Origin: Promineifilum sp.
Lineage (GTDB): Bacteria > Chloroflexota > Anaerolineae > Promineifilales > Promineifilaceae
Direction: 5' to 3'
DNA: 56,077 bases
Assembly (NCBI GenBank): GCA_019695075.1
Contig: JAIBAS010000006.1
Coordinates: 1 to 56,077, forward strand
Shown: in pieces, positions 1 to 9,088 of the stretch
How the letters are laid out: each line of letters starts with the position of its first letter
Numbering within the stretch: the stretch's first letter is position 1
Position numbers and translations under genes: made by a program
The notes under the pieces: model-generated
The model's database searches: none
What the model saw: the letters and a program-made list of their open reading frames with translations, nothing else
Told to the model about the DNA's origin: nothing

Positions 1-149
1 CAGCGCGCCGCCCGGCGCAGCAGCGCGCCGTCGCCGCAACTGGGGTCGAGCAGGCGGTCGCTCGGCCGCCGCAGACAGAAACCCAGCAGCACGTCGGCCA
101 CGTCGGTCGGTGTGGCAAACTGGCCCCAGGTGCGTCGCTTGCTGGTCAT
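1..149 (-). CDS. N6-adenine DNA methylase, N-terminal fragment
   Basis: The reading frame runs off the left edge, so only the first 49 codons are present. The protein begins MTSKRRTWGQFATPTDVADVL and then contains DPSCGDGALL. GQ(F/Y)xTP at the N-terminus followed by a DPxCGxGxLL SAM-binding motif I is typical of N6-adenine DNA methyltransferases of the N6_Mtase/TaqI-like group. These use SAM to methylate adenine, usually within restriction-modification or phage-defence systems. The catalytic NPPY motif would lie beyond the window, so subtype and intactness cannot be judged. It is divergent from the small gene at 204 and shows no link to the polysaccharide genes. Confidence 0.72.
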   Translation of the reverse strand, partial: MTSKRRTWGQFATPTDVADVLLGFCLRRPSDRLLDPSCGDGALLRRAAR

Positions 150-165
150 ACTTCCCTCCGCGCGG

Positions 166-194
166 TTGGGGAACGGACTCACAGAGATTATACT
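166..194 (+). promoter_or_regulatory. sigma70-like promoter for the 204-689 gene
   Basis: TTGGGG at 166-171 and TATACT at 189-194 are separated by 17 bp. A start point near 201 would leave almost no leader before the ATG at 204, so the transcript may be near-leaderless. Assignment is by eye only. Confidence 0.4.
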
Positions 195-203
195 ATAGAG
201 GCG

Positions 204-689
204 ATGAACACGTTATCGACCTCGCTATCGACCAACGCCTTCCTGAAGTCGCTGCCGGACACGCTGCGACCGCAGTTGCCGCCGCCGTTACAGGGCTTCC
301 AGTGGCGCATCCCGTGGGGCGGGCTGCTGCAAATCCACTATGGCGAGGCGACGCTCCACTACGAAGTTGGCCATGTGGGCGAGCGGCCGGGCCGGTCGCG
401 CACCGGCTGGGAACTGGGCTTCCACTGCGAGTCGCGCGACCACGCCCTGAACCGTTTCCTGCTCGACGGCTTCCGCCGCCACCTATTCGAGATCAAAGCC
501 GAACTGGGCGACAGCATCGAGGCGGAGATGTGGGATCGGGGCTGGACAAAGATCTACGAGGTCTACGCCGACGAACCGCTCACCGAAGCCTACCGCGACG
601 CCGTGGCCGCGCGGCTGGCGGCGATCATCGCCTGCCTGCACCCGGTGTTCGTCGACCTGCGCAGCGCGGCGGCGGCCGTCTACCGCTGA
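204..689 (+). CDS. Unrecognised small protein (161 aa)
   Basis: This is a complete frame of 161 codons starting at ATG 204 with GAGG just upstream. I do not recognise the family. The protein has no signal peptide and no membrane segment, and is probably cytoplasmic. It is rich in aromatic residues in the first half (GFQWRIPWGG, HYGEATLHYEVGH, GWELGFHCES) and acidic and helical in the second half (FEIKAELGDSIEAEMWDRGWTKIYEVY). This fits a compact alpha/beta fold. It is divergent from the DNA methylase and converges on the secreted repeat gene, with a shared hairpin terminator at 716-757. Codon use looks like that of its neighbours. No function is proposed. Confidence 0.6.
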   Translation: MNTLSTSLSTNAFLKSLPDTLRPQLPPPLQGFQWRIPWGGLLQIHYGEATLHYEVGHVGERPGRSRTGWELGFHCESRDHALNRFLLDGFRRHLFEIKAELGDSIEAEMWDRGWTKIYEVYADEPLTEAYRDAVAARLAAIIACLHPVFVDLRSAAAAVYR

Positions 690-715
690 GCGGCCGGCCG
701 CGCCGGGAAAACAAA

Positions 716-757
716 CCGCGGCGGGCGGTGGGGATCTGGCCCCACCACCCGCCGCGG
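716..757. terminator. Intrinsic terminator between convergent genes
   Basis: An 18-bp GC-rich stem (716-733 with 740-757, one mismatch) encloses a 6-nt loop. On the minus strand it is followed by a T-rich run (TTTGTTTT, complement of 708-715), so it is a good terminator for the secreted repeat gene ending at 789. On the plus strand the trailing T tract is weak, but the hairpin may also stop the 204-689 transcript. Confidence 0.8.
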
Positions 758-788
758 TCGTTTGCGCGGCGGCTCTGTGCGCCGGGCG

Positions 789-3700
789 CTAGCGGATGAT
801 CACCGGCAGGGAGATGGTAAAGGTGTCCGGCGACGTGAAGGTGGCCGTCACCGTCCGCGGTCGGTTGATGAGCATCGACAGCGGGTTCTGCGTGCCGATG
901 GCGTCGCCGCTCCAGCCGCCGAACGTGCCGCCGGGCAGGGGCGTGGCCGTCAGCCGTACTGTCTGGCCGCAAGTCAGCTGGTCGATGGGCGGGTTGGCCG
1001 TGACCGTGCCAATGCCGATTTTATTCACCGTCAGCAAGGGCACATCCTCGGCCAGCGGCCCCTCGGCCGTGTTCTGGAAGTAGTCGAACTCGGCCGTCAG
1101 GGCCGGGGCCGTGGGGTTGCCGGTCGCTCTCAGGTTGCCGGCGAAGACGCCCGCCCGGGTGACGGTCATGGTGTACTTGAAGTCGCCGGCCACCTGCCAG
1201 GCATCGTCCGCGCCGGTGGCGCTGTAGCTGATCGTCCACTTGTCGCCGGCGCGATTGACGCGCAGATAGTTGGCGTCGGCGGCGGCGATGGACTGGCTGA
1301 GCTTTTGCGCTAGTTTGCCCGTTGACCACGCGCCGCTATAGAGAGTGACTACTCCGTTATAGGTGAAGTCAACCCGCAAGATCGTCGCGCCGGCGGCCGT
1401 TGTGCCCTCGACGAGGATACCTTGCGTCTGGTAGCTCTGGGTCACGTCCGAATCGATCTTGACGACGATCTCCAGGTCGCGGTTGTCGGCATCCTGCATC
1501 ACGCGCGGGGCGTTGTTCAGGCTCTTGTTGATATAGTGGTCGCTGCCTTCGGGAACCTGAATCTTCAGGGAGCGGCCGGTGTAGCTTACCGTGGCGTCGC
1601 CGACTTCCTCGACCGACCACCGGCTCGCCAGGACGCAGCTATTGAAGTTGTCGCTAAACGGCCCGGCGGGAACGATAAAGGTGGCGGTGATGTTTTTGTC
1701 GCCGGTCATCGTCAGGCGTAGTGGGTTGGCGGCTCCGCTGGCGTCGCCCGACCACCCGGCAAAGACGGAATCGGGCGCGGGCACGGGCGTCAGATCGACG
1801 ATATCGCCGTAGTCGTACTCAGCCTTCTCCGGGCTGATCTCAACCGCGCCGCTGCCGTTGCCGGCTGTGTTGACGGTCAGGGTGAACGGCCCGGCCGTGG
1901 TGAAGGTGGCGGTGACGCTCATCGCCCCGGTGATGGTGATGGGGACGGTCGAGTTTGTGCCCGTGACGTCGCCCGACCAGCCGGAGAACTCCCAACCGGG
2001 CGCGGGCACGGCCGTCAGCGTCACTTCCTGGCCGATGAAGTAGCCATTCGGCTGGTCCGGCGATTTGGCGATCGCGCCGCTGCCGACGACAGTGGTCGTC
2101 AGCGGGTAGACATCATCCGTGAAGGTGGCCACGGCAGTCATGTCGTTGTTGACCGCCACCGTGACGGGCGAAGTGCTGCCCGTAATGCCGCCGCTCCAAC
2201 CGACGAAGCGCTTCTGGTCGCCAGGCGTGGCCGTCAGCGTCACCATTGTGCCGACGGTGTAGCGGCCGCCCTCGCAGTTGGGCGCGGGATCGATCGTCAC
2301 CGTGCCGCTGCCGGCCGGGTTGACCACGGTCGTCAGCGTGTAGCAGACCACCGGCGCGAAGTGGGCGACGATGCTAGTGTTGCCGGTGATGGTCACATCC
2401 AGCGGATTGGCCGAGGACGGGCTGGGAAGGTCGCCCGTCCAACCGACGAAGTAGTAGCCGGAGTCTGGCGTGGCCGTGACGGTGACAATGTCGCCGCTGG
2501 CGTAGAGCGTCTTGTTCGGCGTCCAGGACACACCGCCATTGCCGGCCGAGGTGGCCGAGAAGGTATAGGTGGCCGCCGAGAAGTTGGCGGTGATGTTGAG
2601 GTTGCTGTTGACGGTGACGGTGGCCGGGTTGATCGTGCCCGTCAGGCCGCCACTCCAGCCGGTGAAGCTATAGCCGCTGTTGGGCGTGGCCGTCACCTGT
2701 ACCTGCTCGCCGGGCTGATAGGTCGCCTTGTTGGGATTCAGAGCGACGCTGCCGCCACCGGCCGGGTTGACGCTAGTGGTGATGGTGAACGACTGGGCAA
2801 ACGTCGCCGTGACATTCGTGTCCTTGGTGATGGTGACGGTCGCCGGGTTGACCGAACCCGTCAGGTCGCCCGACCAGCCGGCGAAGACCCAACCGGCGAC
2901 GGGCGTGGCAGTTAGCGTCACTATCTCGTCGGAATAGTAGGTGGTCTTGTTGGGTGTCTTGGTGACCGAACCCTTGTCGGCCGGCGAGACGGTCACATTG
3001 AGTGTGAACTGCTGCGGCTTGAAGACAGCGGTGATGGTATGCTGGCCGGTGATGGTGAAGTTGATCGAAGGGGTGCTGCCCAGCGATGCGCCCGCCCTTG
3101 CTTCGGCGGCGCCCGCGTTGACTGTCAGGTCCTTGTAGGCGTTATAGATGACCGGCTTGGCCCCGTCGAAGGTGGTCTGGTCCATAATGCCCCAGGTAAA
3201 CTGGCGCGGCACGATTGTCTTGTCCAGCAGAGGCGAAGCGCCCGTGCGGCCGAAGCCGAGCTTGGTCATGAGGCCCTGCTGTTGACCATAGGTATCGATC
3301 TTGAGGTCATCGATGTGGCTGGCCATATAGAGCGCCCGCCCCACGGTCGGGTCGGCCACGAAGGCCCATTCCTCGTCGGGCAGATCTTGCTCCCAGGCCA
3401 CGCCGGCCAGGGTTTGGACGCCGGTGCTACGCACGACAAAGTCGCTGTTGATCTGCAACGCGCCGCCGGGTGTGCCCTCATAGAGGAAGTAATAGTCATA
3501 GGGCGCATGCAGCATGGTGAAGGTGACGTAGGTCGGGTAGACCTCCCACCGACCGCGCCAGCGGTCGCGTCCGGCCGGCGGGTTCTTGGTCTCGTAGCTC
3601 TCGAAAGTGACCTTGATTGGCCCCTGTGAGATAAGCGTCGTGGTCATGACGTTGCGGCCGGGGTGGAAAAAGCCGCCGTTATTGGGGTGGACGATGTTGG

Positions 3701-4502
3701 GAATGCCGCGGAAGTCGCCGGCGTTCTCCGGCGCCGAATTCCAGCTAATCCAGTCATTGCCGTTGAGATCGTTGAAGCTGGAGAAGCCGCCACCCTTGGT
3801 GTGGTAGTAATAGGTGCCTACAGGCGTGTCGAGCCGATAGGCGGGCTTGGCCTCGTCCACAGTATCGGGTGTAAAGGTAATCTGATTGGGCACACTGGGC
3901 GGGGCAAAGCCCTTGCCGGTGACGTCGAAGTAGACGTGGTAGGTGCGGGTAGCCCCAGCGGGCGTATTACCCTCCATGATCAGCACGAGGGTGCCCGCGG
4001 CCTTGCCGGCGGCGTTGTAGTCGGTGGCCTTGTCGAACTGGAAGGGCACACTGTCGTCGATGACGTTGTCGTCGCCATCCACCTCAACCACACGGATGGA
4101 GTTGGGGTCGAGCGTGCCGGTCTTGCCCAGCGAGTCCCACAGCGCGGTGAAGTTGAGATCGAACTCGGCTGGTTTGTCCTTGCGCGCGTAGCCGGCGGCG
4201 GCCGCGGTAACGGGGACGCGGTAATCCCAATTATTGTCCCACCAAGCGATGTCGCTCTCCAGAACCCACTTGTCGAACGTCCAGCCGGCGATGGGCGTCG
4301 CCGTCAGGGTGACAACCTGATTCTCGCTGTAGGGCGGTGGCGGGCTGACATTGACCGTGCCCTTGCCGGCCGGGTCCACTTTGACCGTCAACCCGAATGA
4401 ATCCGGCGCGGCTTCGGCCGAGCGCGTGGCCAGGAGGATGGACATGCCCAGGATGCACGCGCAAATGATCAGAAAGGTGCGCAGGGTTGCCTTTGTGTTC
4501 AT
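789..4502 (-). CDS. Secreted InlB-type repeat protein with nested DUF2341-like domain (1237 aa)
   Basis: This is an extracellular protein of unknown exact role, probably matrix or adhesion. An N-terminal signal peptide (about 1-32, hydrophobic core followed by RSAEA) is clear. The rest is built of about eight InlB B-type/Listeria-Bacteroides repeats of about 70 aa, each with GWxFxGWSGD near the middle and a VTATF end. The first repeat is split after WTFDKW by a block of about 400 residues that starts WWDNNWDYRVPVT and resembles DUF2341; the repeat closes again at about residue 480-496 (ITGQHTITAVF). After six further repeats comes a concanavalin-like (DUF1349-like) domain at about 955-1155 (SDNFNSC...DYFQNT), then a last Cys-containing repeat and the tail ISLPVIIR. 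The start at 4502 has GGGGAGAAAG upstream. It is preceded by a box-type promoter at 4662. Confidence 0.8.
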   Translation of the reverse strand: MNTKATLRTFLIICACILGMSILLATRSAEAAPDSFGLTVKVDPAGKGTVNVSPPPPYSENQVVTLTATPIAGWTFDKWVLESDIAWWDNNWDYRVPVTAAAAGYARKDKPAEFDLNFTALWDSLGKTGTLDPNSIRVVEVDGDDNVIDDSVPFQFDKATDYNAAGKAAGTLVLIMEGNTPAGATRTYHVYFDVTGKGFAPPSVPNQITFTPDTVDEAKPAYRLDTPVGTYYYHTKGGGFSSFNDLNGNDWISWNSAPENAGDFRGIPNIVHPNNGGFFHPGRNVMTTTLISQGPIKVTFESYETKNPPAGRDRWRGRWEVYPTYVTFTMLHAPYDYYFLYEGTPGGALQINSDFVVRSTGVQTLAGVAWEQDLPDEEWAFVADPTVGRALYMASHIDDLKIDTYGQQQGLMTKLGFGRTGASPLLDKTIVPRQFTWGIMDQTTFDGAKPVIYNAYKDLTVNAGAAEARAGASLGSTPSINFTITGQHTITAVFKPQQFTLNVTVSPADKGSVTKTPNKTTYYSDEIVTLTATPVAGWVFAGWSGDLTGSVNPATVTITKDTNVTATFAQSFTITTSVNPAGGGSVALNPNKATYQPGEQVQVTATPNSGYSFTGWSGGLTGTINPATVTVNSNLNITANFSAATYTFSATSAGNGGVSWTPNKTLYASGDIVTVTATPDSGYYFVGWTGDLPSPSSANPLDVTITGNTSIVAHFAPVVCYTLTTVVNPAGSGTVTIDPAPNCEGGRYTVGTMVTLTATPGDQKRFVGWSGGITGSTSPVTVAVNNDMTAVATFTDDVYPLTTTVVGSGAIAKSPDQPNGYFIGQEVTLTAVPAPGWEFSGWSGDVTGTNSTVPITITGAMSVTATFTTAGPFTLTVNTAGNGSGAVEISPEKAEYDYGDIVDLTPVPAPDSVFAGWSGDASGAANPLRLTMTGDKNITATFIVPAGPFSDNFNSCVLASRWSVEEVGDATVSYTGRSLKIQVPEGSDHYINKSLNNAPRVMQDADNRDLEIVVKIDSDVTQSYQTQGILVEGTTAAGATILRVDFTYNGVVTLYSGAWSTGKLAQKLSQSIAAADANYLRVNRAGDKWTISYSATGADDAWQVAGDFKYTMTVTRAGVFAGNLRATGNPTAPALTAEFDYFQNTAEGPLAEDVPLLTVNKIGIGTVTANPPIDQLTCGQTVRLTATPLPGGTFGGWSGDAIGTQNPLSMLINRPRTVTATFTSPDTFTISLPVIIR

Positions 4503-4912
4503 AACTTTCTCCCCAACATTGACAAGCGCCGGACTCTCGCGGCCTGGCTCTCTTGACCTACACGGAAGTTACCGCAATTCGATATCTGTCTGGTTGGTCG
4601 CTCCTGACTCCAGACGCGGCTGCCCTTACAAGGCGGCCAGTTCAATCTATCGTACTATCGTAGCATAGCCCTGATCCCTTACGGCATTCCTTAACGGCTC
4701 TATTACACGTATCCTGCGCACGATTACGCGCGCCATACTGCGCATCGAAGTCCGGGTACGGCTGGCGCGGTGGCGATTGCCGGCGCATACATCCTGCGGC
4801 TAGATGTGGACATATCCGCGGGAGCGCGTCGGCCAAAACCCTCCGGGGCGAGCCGGGGAAAAGAGACGCTGCCGGCCAGGAACGCGTGTCCCCGACAACC
4901 GCGGGCCTGCGC
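4503..4912. other. 410-bp intergenic region
   Basis: No gene was found. It holds the composite promoter at 4662-4709 for the downstream minus-strand gene and a predicted leader of about 150 nt. No convincing terminator was seen after the sulfotransferase ending at 4913. The leader shows several TTAC words but no structure that I can name. Confidence 0.6.
4662..4709 (-). promoter_or_regulatory. Composite box promoter (site a), three half-sites
   Basis: On the minus strand this reads GTTAAG, N6, CGTAAG, N10, TATGCT. The -10 hexamer is 4662-4667, the proximal half-site 4678-4683 and the distal one 4690-4695. A third TTAC-type half-site (4702-4709) lies a further 12 bp upstream, giving three TTA cores at an exact 12-bp period. 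Predicted start is near 4655, about 150 nt before the ATG at 4502. Confidence 0.6.
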
Positions 4913-5746
4913 CTACTCGGTGAAGAACTCGGCCCAGGGCGTCGCTGCGAAGTGGGCCTTGAGCGCGTCGTAGTTGTCGATCTGGGATGACAAAGAGCGG
5001 CGCGGCCGTTTCTCTGTGCCGGGGTGGACATCTTCGTGGGGCACGCCCAGGAAGGTCTGAATCTGGCGCAACCCGCCTGGCAGGTCGCGAGTCAGCTGCT
5101 CGTAGACCACCTCGCAATGGGGGTGGCCGGCGAAAAGGGCGTCGTATTCCGCCTCCCAGGCGGTTAGGCGCTCGAAGAAGCTTTGCGCCTCGGCCGGCGC
5201 GATGTGGACGGCGGCCGGCTCTTTGTCGTCGGAGTATCTGATCCACTCCTCCGTCTCGCCGGCCTGCTTCTCCGACAGCAGCGTCTTCAACTTGTTGCGC
5301 CGTTTCAGGTGCAACACGCGCAACTCCGGCTGGCTCAGCAGGTAGTCCCAAACGCCCCGCCCCCAGGCCGTGTCGCGCGGCGCGTGGTGGTAGAAGATCT
5401 TGAAGCCGACGGCGTCGATCTGGGGCGGGTACTTGCGAAAGACCATCGTCTGCAGGAAGCGCGCCGGGTCGCGCTCGAAGAGGGCCTGGCTGTTCTCGAA
5501 TTCGTGATAGTGCTGCGGGTAGCGGTCGATGTTCTTGACGATCTCGCCAAAGCCCATGACGCGGCTGTGGTTGTTTAGCGAGCGCATCAGCAGGGTCGAG
5601 CCGGTGCGGGCGTAGCCGATGCAGACGAAGCGCACGTAGTCGCTATTGCCCGGCAGCAGGCCGGCATCCATCGCCCGGTGGCGCAGGCTATGGGCGGCGC
5701 GCATGACGCCGCGCGAGACCTGTTTGCGGAAGGAGGGTTGGGGCAT
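4913..5746 (-). CDS. Sulfotransferase, Stf0/NodH-like (277 aa)
   Basis: This is a PAPS-dependent sulfotransferase-type protein expected to transfer sulfate to a carbohydrate in the cytoplasm. The 5'-phosphosulfate-binding loop is visible at about residues 43-55 (GYARTGSTLLMRSL), followed by a conserved FGE. A 3'-phosphate-binding segment like that of lipopolysaccharide/NodH sulfotransferases follows (RVLHLKRRNKLKTLLS). Length fits the family. There is no signal peptide, and the basic N-terminal helix may associate with the membrane. It is the last gene of the CDP-sugar cassette, 3 nt after the stop of the gene at 5750, so it is almost certainly co-transcribed. The acceptor sugar is unknown. 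Confidence 0.8.
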   Translation of the reverse strand: MPQPSFRKQVSRGVMRAAHSLRHRAMDAGLLPGNSDYVRFVCIGYARTGSTLLMRSLNNHSRVMGFGEIVKNIDRYPQHYHEFENSQALFERDPARFLQTMVFRKYPPQIDAVGFKIFYHHAPRDTAWGRGVWDYLLSQPELRVLHLKRRNKLKTLLSEKQAGETEEWIRYSDDKEPAAVHIAPAEAQSFFERLTAWEAEYDALFAGHPHCEVVYEQLTRDLPGGLRQIQTFLGVPHEDVHPGTEKRPRRSLSSQIDNYDALKAHFAATPWAEFFTE

Positions 5747-5749
5747 GGC

Positions 5750-6724
5750 CTATCGGGCGGCGTTGGCCAACCATTTGCGTCGGAAGGCGGCCAGTTCGCC
5801 AGCAGCGTAAAAGTGGGTGGCAAAGCGGGTGCTGTACATGGCGTCGAGATAGCCGGCCGGCAGGCTCATCTCGCGGCGGAAGGCTTTGTAGAGCGCGGCG
5901 TAGGACTTGTCCTCGGCGACGTTGCTTTCGACCAACTGGAAATCGTCGAGGCCCATAAATGCCTGGAAGGCCTCCGCGGCGCACTCGTTCAGCTTCTCCA
6001 GCTTCAGCAGCAGCACGTCGGCAAAGGCGCTGTGGTAGATGGCATAGCCACGCGCGGCGTCGAACGGTTGGCCGTAGACATCCACGTCGTAGAGCGTCCG
6101 CAGCTCCATATCGAACCAGGTATCGGGCACGTCGTGGGGGTAGTGGTCGAGGAAGTGCCGGCGCAGAGCCGCCAGGCAGTCGGCCGTCGGCTCGGCGCAG
6201 CCGGCCTTTAGCTCGGCCGGCCACCAGATGTGGTTGTGGAACAGGCCGGACAGGTTGGTGGCCACCGGGTCGCGCACCATGGTGATGACCTTGACGCGCT
6301 CGCCGGCGGCGCGCATCCGCGTCAGTTCCCTGGCCAGCAGGCGGTTGCGCAGGAAGCCGTTACGCTCTTTGCGCACCAGCCGATCCCAACCGCCCACCCC
6401 CTCCATCGACAGCCGCTCGGCAAAGGCGCGCCCCTCGTCGCTGAGGAAGTGGGGCTGGAATGTCATCGTCGACTGGCGGATGCCGCGCGCCCGCAGCGAT
6501 GCGGAGATGGTCGTCGAGCCGACCTTGCCCATCGTATGCACGAGCAGTATCCCCAAGCCGAGCCGCCGGCGGCGACGGAGATGCCGCGCGGCCCGCGCTT
6601 GCAGGAAGCGATCTTCGCCAAAGACGGAAGTCGCCATCTGCTTGCCGAAGCGGCCGATCCGCCGGCGCAGGCCGCCTTTCTTGCGTTGGCCCTGTCGTGG
6701 AACAGTGGGCATGGTCGTCGCCAT
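5750..6724 (-). CDS. Sulfotransferase-like / putative capsular polysaccharide synthesis protein (324 aa)
   Basis: A P-loop-like segment HTMGKVGSTTISASL and a downstream VITMVRDPVATNLSGLF resemble the nucleotide-binding strand-loop-helix and 3'-phosphate loop of sulfotransferases. The HTMGKVGS form is typical of the putative capsular polysaccharide synthesis family (NKWYS-type, PF10364-like); that assignment is from memory. The N-terminal about 50 residues are very basic (RRRIGRFGKQ, HLRRRRRLG), suggesting membrane association. I chose ATG 6724 because AAGGAA lies 9 nt upstream. An in-frame TTG at 6748 would overlap the previous stop and lacks a better ribosome site. It lies in the same operon as the CDP-sugar genes. 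Confidence 0.65.
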   Translation of the reverse strand: MATTMPTVPRQGQRKKGGLRRRIGRFGKQMATSVFGEDRFLQARAARHLRRRRRLGLGILLVHTMGKVGSTTISASLRARGIRQSTMTFQPHFLSDEGRAFAERLSMEGVGGWDRLVRKERNGFLRNRLLARELTRMRAAGERVKVITMVRDPVATNLSGLFHNHIWWPAELKAGCAEPTADCLAALRRHFLDHYPHDVPDTWFDMELRTLYDVDVYGQPFDAARGYAIYHSAFADVLLLKLEKLNECAAEAFQAFMGLDDFQLVESNVAEDKSYAALYKAFRREMSLPAGYLDAMYSTRFATHFYAAGELAAFRRKWLANAAR

Positions 6725-6740
6725 AGTCGTTGGTTCCTTG

Positions 6741-7976
6741 TCAGACAATGCGCGGCTGGGGAATCGGGATGATGAACTTGCCGCCCGCCTCGCGATAGGC
6801 CGACTGCTGGCGCATGATCTCCTCGGCGAAGTTCCAGGCCAGGATCAGCACGTAGTCGGGCTGATCTTCGACCAGCTTCTCGACCGGGTAGATGGGCAGG
6901 TGGTTGCCGCCCATGTAACGGCCGTGCTTGTACTTATTGAGATCGACTACGTAATCCACCAGCGAGTCATCGATCTGGCAATAGGCCAGCATCGTCGTCG
7001 CCTTGGCTGCCGCGCCATAGGCGGCGATGCGGCAACCCTGGGCTTTCAGGTCGCGCAGGATGGCCAGCAAGCCGTCCTTGACGCCCTCTACTCGCTCAGC
7101 GAAATCACGGTAGTAGTCGATACTGTCTACCTTGCGCTCGCGCTCGGTGGCCAACAGCTCGGTCACGACCGGGCCGACGTTCTCGCGCGGTTCGACGAAG
7201 AGGCGCAGCGACCCGCCGTGGATTTTGGTGCGCTTCACGTCGTTGAGGTAGAGACCATGCTGCCGGAAGAGCTTGTCCAGCGCGGTGATGGAGAAGTAGC
7301 ACAGGTGCTGGTGGTAAATGGTGTCGAACTCGACGTGATCGACCAGATCGACGACGTAGGGGCACTCGATGACGGCCACGCCCTCCGGCTTCAGCACGGT
7401 CTTGATGCCGGCGACGAAGCCGTTGAGGTCGGGCACGTGGGCCAGGACGTTGTTGGCCAGGAAGACGTCGGCCGATTTGCCCTCGGCCACGAGTTGCCGG
7501 GCCAGGTCGTGGGTGAAGAAGGTGATCATCGTCGGGATGCCCGCTTCCTGCGCGGCCGTGGCCGGGGCCACCGACGGGTCGATGCCCAGCACGGGGATGC
7601 CGCGCGCGGCGAAGTTCTTCAGCAGGTAGCCGTCGTTGCTGGCGGCTTCCATGACCAGGCTGTCCGGGCCGAGCGGACGGGTCTCCATCAGGTATTCGGC
7701 GCTCTCGCGGAAGTGCTTCAACAGCGACGGCGAGACCGACGAGAAGTAGGGATACTCGGCGTAGAAGAGGATCTCCGGGTTGACCGTCTCGCGAATCTGG
7801 GCCAGCGACGAGTCGGGGCAGAAGACGAGGGTCAGCGGGGCCTTGAGGTCCGGTTCGTCGAGTTGGTCGGCGCGCAGCAGGCGGTCGGCCAGGGGCGTTT
7901 CGCCGAAGGCGATGATCGTCTCCAGGTTGGGCGAGCCGGAAATGCGGTCGGTGGTTTCGTTCTTGTAGATCGACAT
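6741..7976 (-). CDS. SAM-dependent sugar C-methyltransferase, zinc ligands degenerate (411 aa)
   Basis: The domain order matches nucleotide-sugar C-methyltransferases (NovU/TylC3 type). It has an N-terminal Methyltransf_13-like region, a central Rossmann SAM fold ([12 protein letters not shown], then [26 protein letters not shown]) and a C-terminal Methyltransf_14-like domain ([17 protein letters not shown]). The expected product is a C-methyl branched deoxysugar nucleotide. The N-terminal zinc site is oddly degraded: family CRxCGS is here DRISGS (residues 10-15) and CPDCG is CPDSS (53-57), so three of four cysteines are gone. The start at 7976 is preceded by AAAGGAAC. It follows the SDR gene at 8032 and the cytidylyltransferase, suggesting a CDP-linked substrate. 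Confidence 0.8.
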   Translation of the reverse strand: MSIYKNETTDRISGSPNLETIIAFGETPLADRLLRADQLDEPDLKAPLTLVFCPDSSLAQIRETVNPEILFYAEYPYFSSVSPSLLKHFRESAEYLMETRPLGPDSLVMEAASNDGYLLKNFAARGIPVLGIDPSVAPATAAQEAGIPTMITFFTHDLARQLVAEGKSADVFLANNVLAHVPDLNGFVAGIKTVLKPEGVAVIECPYVVDLVDHVEFDTIYHQHLCYFSITALDKLFRQHGLYLNDVKRTKIHGGSLRLFVEPRENVGPVVTELLATERERKVDSIDYYRDFAERVEGVKDGLLAILRDLKAQGCRIAAYGAAAKATTMLAYCQIDDSLVDYVVDLNKYKHGRYMGGNHLPIYPVEKLVEDQPDYVLILAWNFAEEIMRQQSAYREAGGKFIIPIPQPRIV

Positions 7977-8031
7977 GGGTTCCTTTCGGCACGGGCGGGT
8001 CGATGGGACCCGCCCGTTCACCGCCACTGGG

Positions 8032-9075
8032 TTAGGCCGGGATGGACTCGCGCCAGCGCAGATTTTCGCTCAGGCGGCCGCTGGCCATCAGCATCTTGAT
8101 GTGGTCGATGCGACGGTAGCGCGGCCCCTCGAATTCCTCCAGCTTCAGGCCGACGCGCTGGTAGGCCTCGTAGAGGTCTTTGGCCCCGGCGCGGGCCGTC
8201 CACTTGGGCTTGTACTCCGGCAGCACGCGGGCGATCTTGCTGCTATCGACGCGGTAGTTGCGCTTGTCGGGGCTGGCCCCGGCGGCGAACTCGACGCGGC
8301 TGCCCGGAACCGTCTCGGCGACGATCTCGGCCAACTCGCGGATGCGGTAGTTCTCCTCCGGCCGGCCGACGTTGAAGGCCTCGTTGTGGATCAGTTCGCG
8401 CGGCGCGTGTAGCGCGGCCACAAAGGCCAGGGCCATGTCCTCGATGTGGACGACCGGTCGCCACGGCGTGCCGTCGCTCTTCAGGTAGACCAGGCCGGTG
8501 GTGTAGGCCCAGGCGGTCAGGTTGTTGAGCACCAGGTCGAAGCGCAGCCGCGGCGAGACGCCATAGGCGGTGGAGCTGCGCAGGAAGGTGGGGCTGAATT
8601 TGTCGTCGGCCAGCTTGGCCACGTCCTGCTCGACCATCACCTTCGACTTGCCGTAGGGCGTCACCGGGTTGAAGGCCGACTCTTCCGTGAGCCAGTCGTC
8701 GACGCCCGCGCCGTAGTTGCTGCACGACGATGAGAAGATATACCGCTCCGTGCCCAATTCCTTGGCCATCTGCGCCATGCGCACGGAGGCGCGATGGTTG
8801 ATCTCATAGGTCAATTCCGGGTTCAGGTCGCCCAGCGGATCGTTGGACAGGCCGGCCAGATGCAGGATCGCATTGAAGCCCTCCAGGTCGGCATAGGTCA
8901 CGTCGCGCACGTCCCGCTGGATGGCCGGGATGTCCGCGGCGGCGTCTTCCTCGCCGAAGGTGGCCGCCTGATAGAGGTTGCTGTCGAGGCCGACCACGTC
9001 GTGGCCGGCTTTCAGAAGCATGGGCACGAGCACCGTACCCACGTAGCCGTTATGACCAGTTACTAGAACGCGCAT
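8032..9075 (-). CDS. NAD-dependent sugar epimerase/dehydratase, extended SDR (347 aa)
   Basis: This is a cytoplasmic nucleotide-sugar modifying enzyme. The N-terminal Rossmann motif GHNGYVG (GxxGxxG, residues 7-13) binds NAD(P). SSSCSNYG and the catalytic TPYGKSK (YxxxK) are present, with a substrate-binding C-terminal half ([19 protein letters not shown]). The length is typical of extended SDRs. It lies 13 nt after the glucose-1-phosphate cytidylyltransferase, so its substrate is most likely a CDP-hexose or its 4-keto derivative. The exact reaction (epimerase, reductase or dehydratase) cannot be read from sequence. No separate CDP-glucose 4,6-dehydratase is present in the window. Confidence 0.8.
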   Translation of the reverse strand: MRVLVTGHNGYVGTVLVPMLLKAGHDVVGLDSNLYQAATFGEEDAAADIPAIQRDVRDVTYADLEGFNAILHLAGLSNDPLGDLNPELTYEINHRASVRMAQMAKELGTERYIFSSSCSNYGAGVDDWLTEESAFNPVTPYGKSKVMVEQDVAKLADDKFSPTFLRSSTAYGVSPRLRFDLVLNNLTAWAYTTGLVYLKSDGTPWRPVVHIEDMALAFVAALHAPRELIHNEAFNVGRPEENYRIRELAEIVAETVPGSRVEFAAGASPDKRNYRVDSSKIARVLPEYKPKWTARAGAKDLYEAYQRVGLKLEEFEGPRYRRIDHIKMLMASGRLSENLRWRESIPA

Positions 9076-9088
9076 GTGATTCCTCCTG

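Noticed and set aside
1650-4400. Periodic DNA of about 210 bp, and similar blocks up to 26 kb, that could be taken for a repeat array
   Set aside because: The period equals the length of the InlB-type protein repeats and the copies diverge at codon level, so they are coding repeats, not CRISPR or satellite DNA.
6228-8099. A 623-codon open frame on the plus strand
   Set aside because: It lies antisense to two clear enzyme genes, has low-complexity Arg/Val/Gly-rich composition and no ribosome site. Many similar antisense frames in this GC-rich window are shadows of codon bias.
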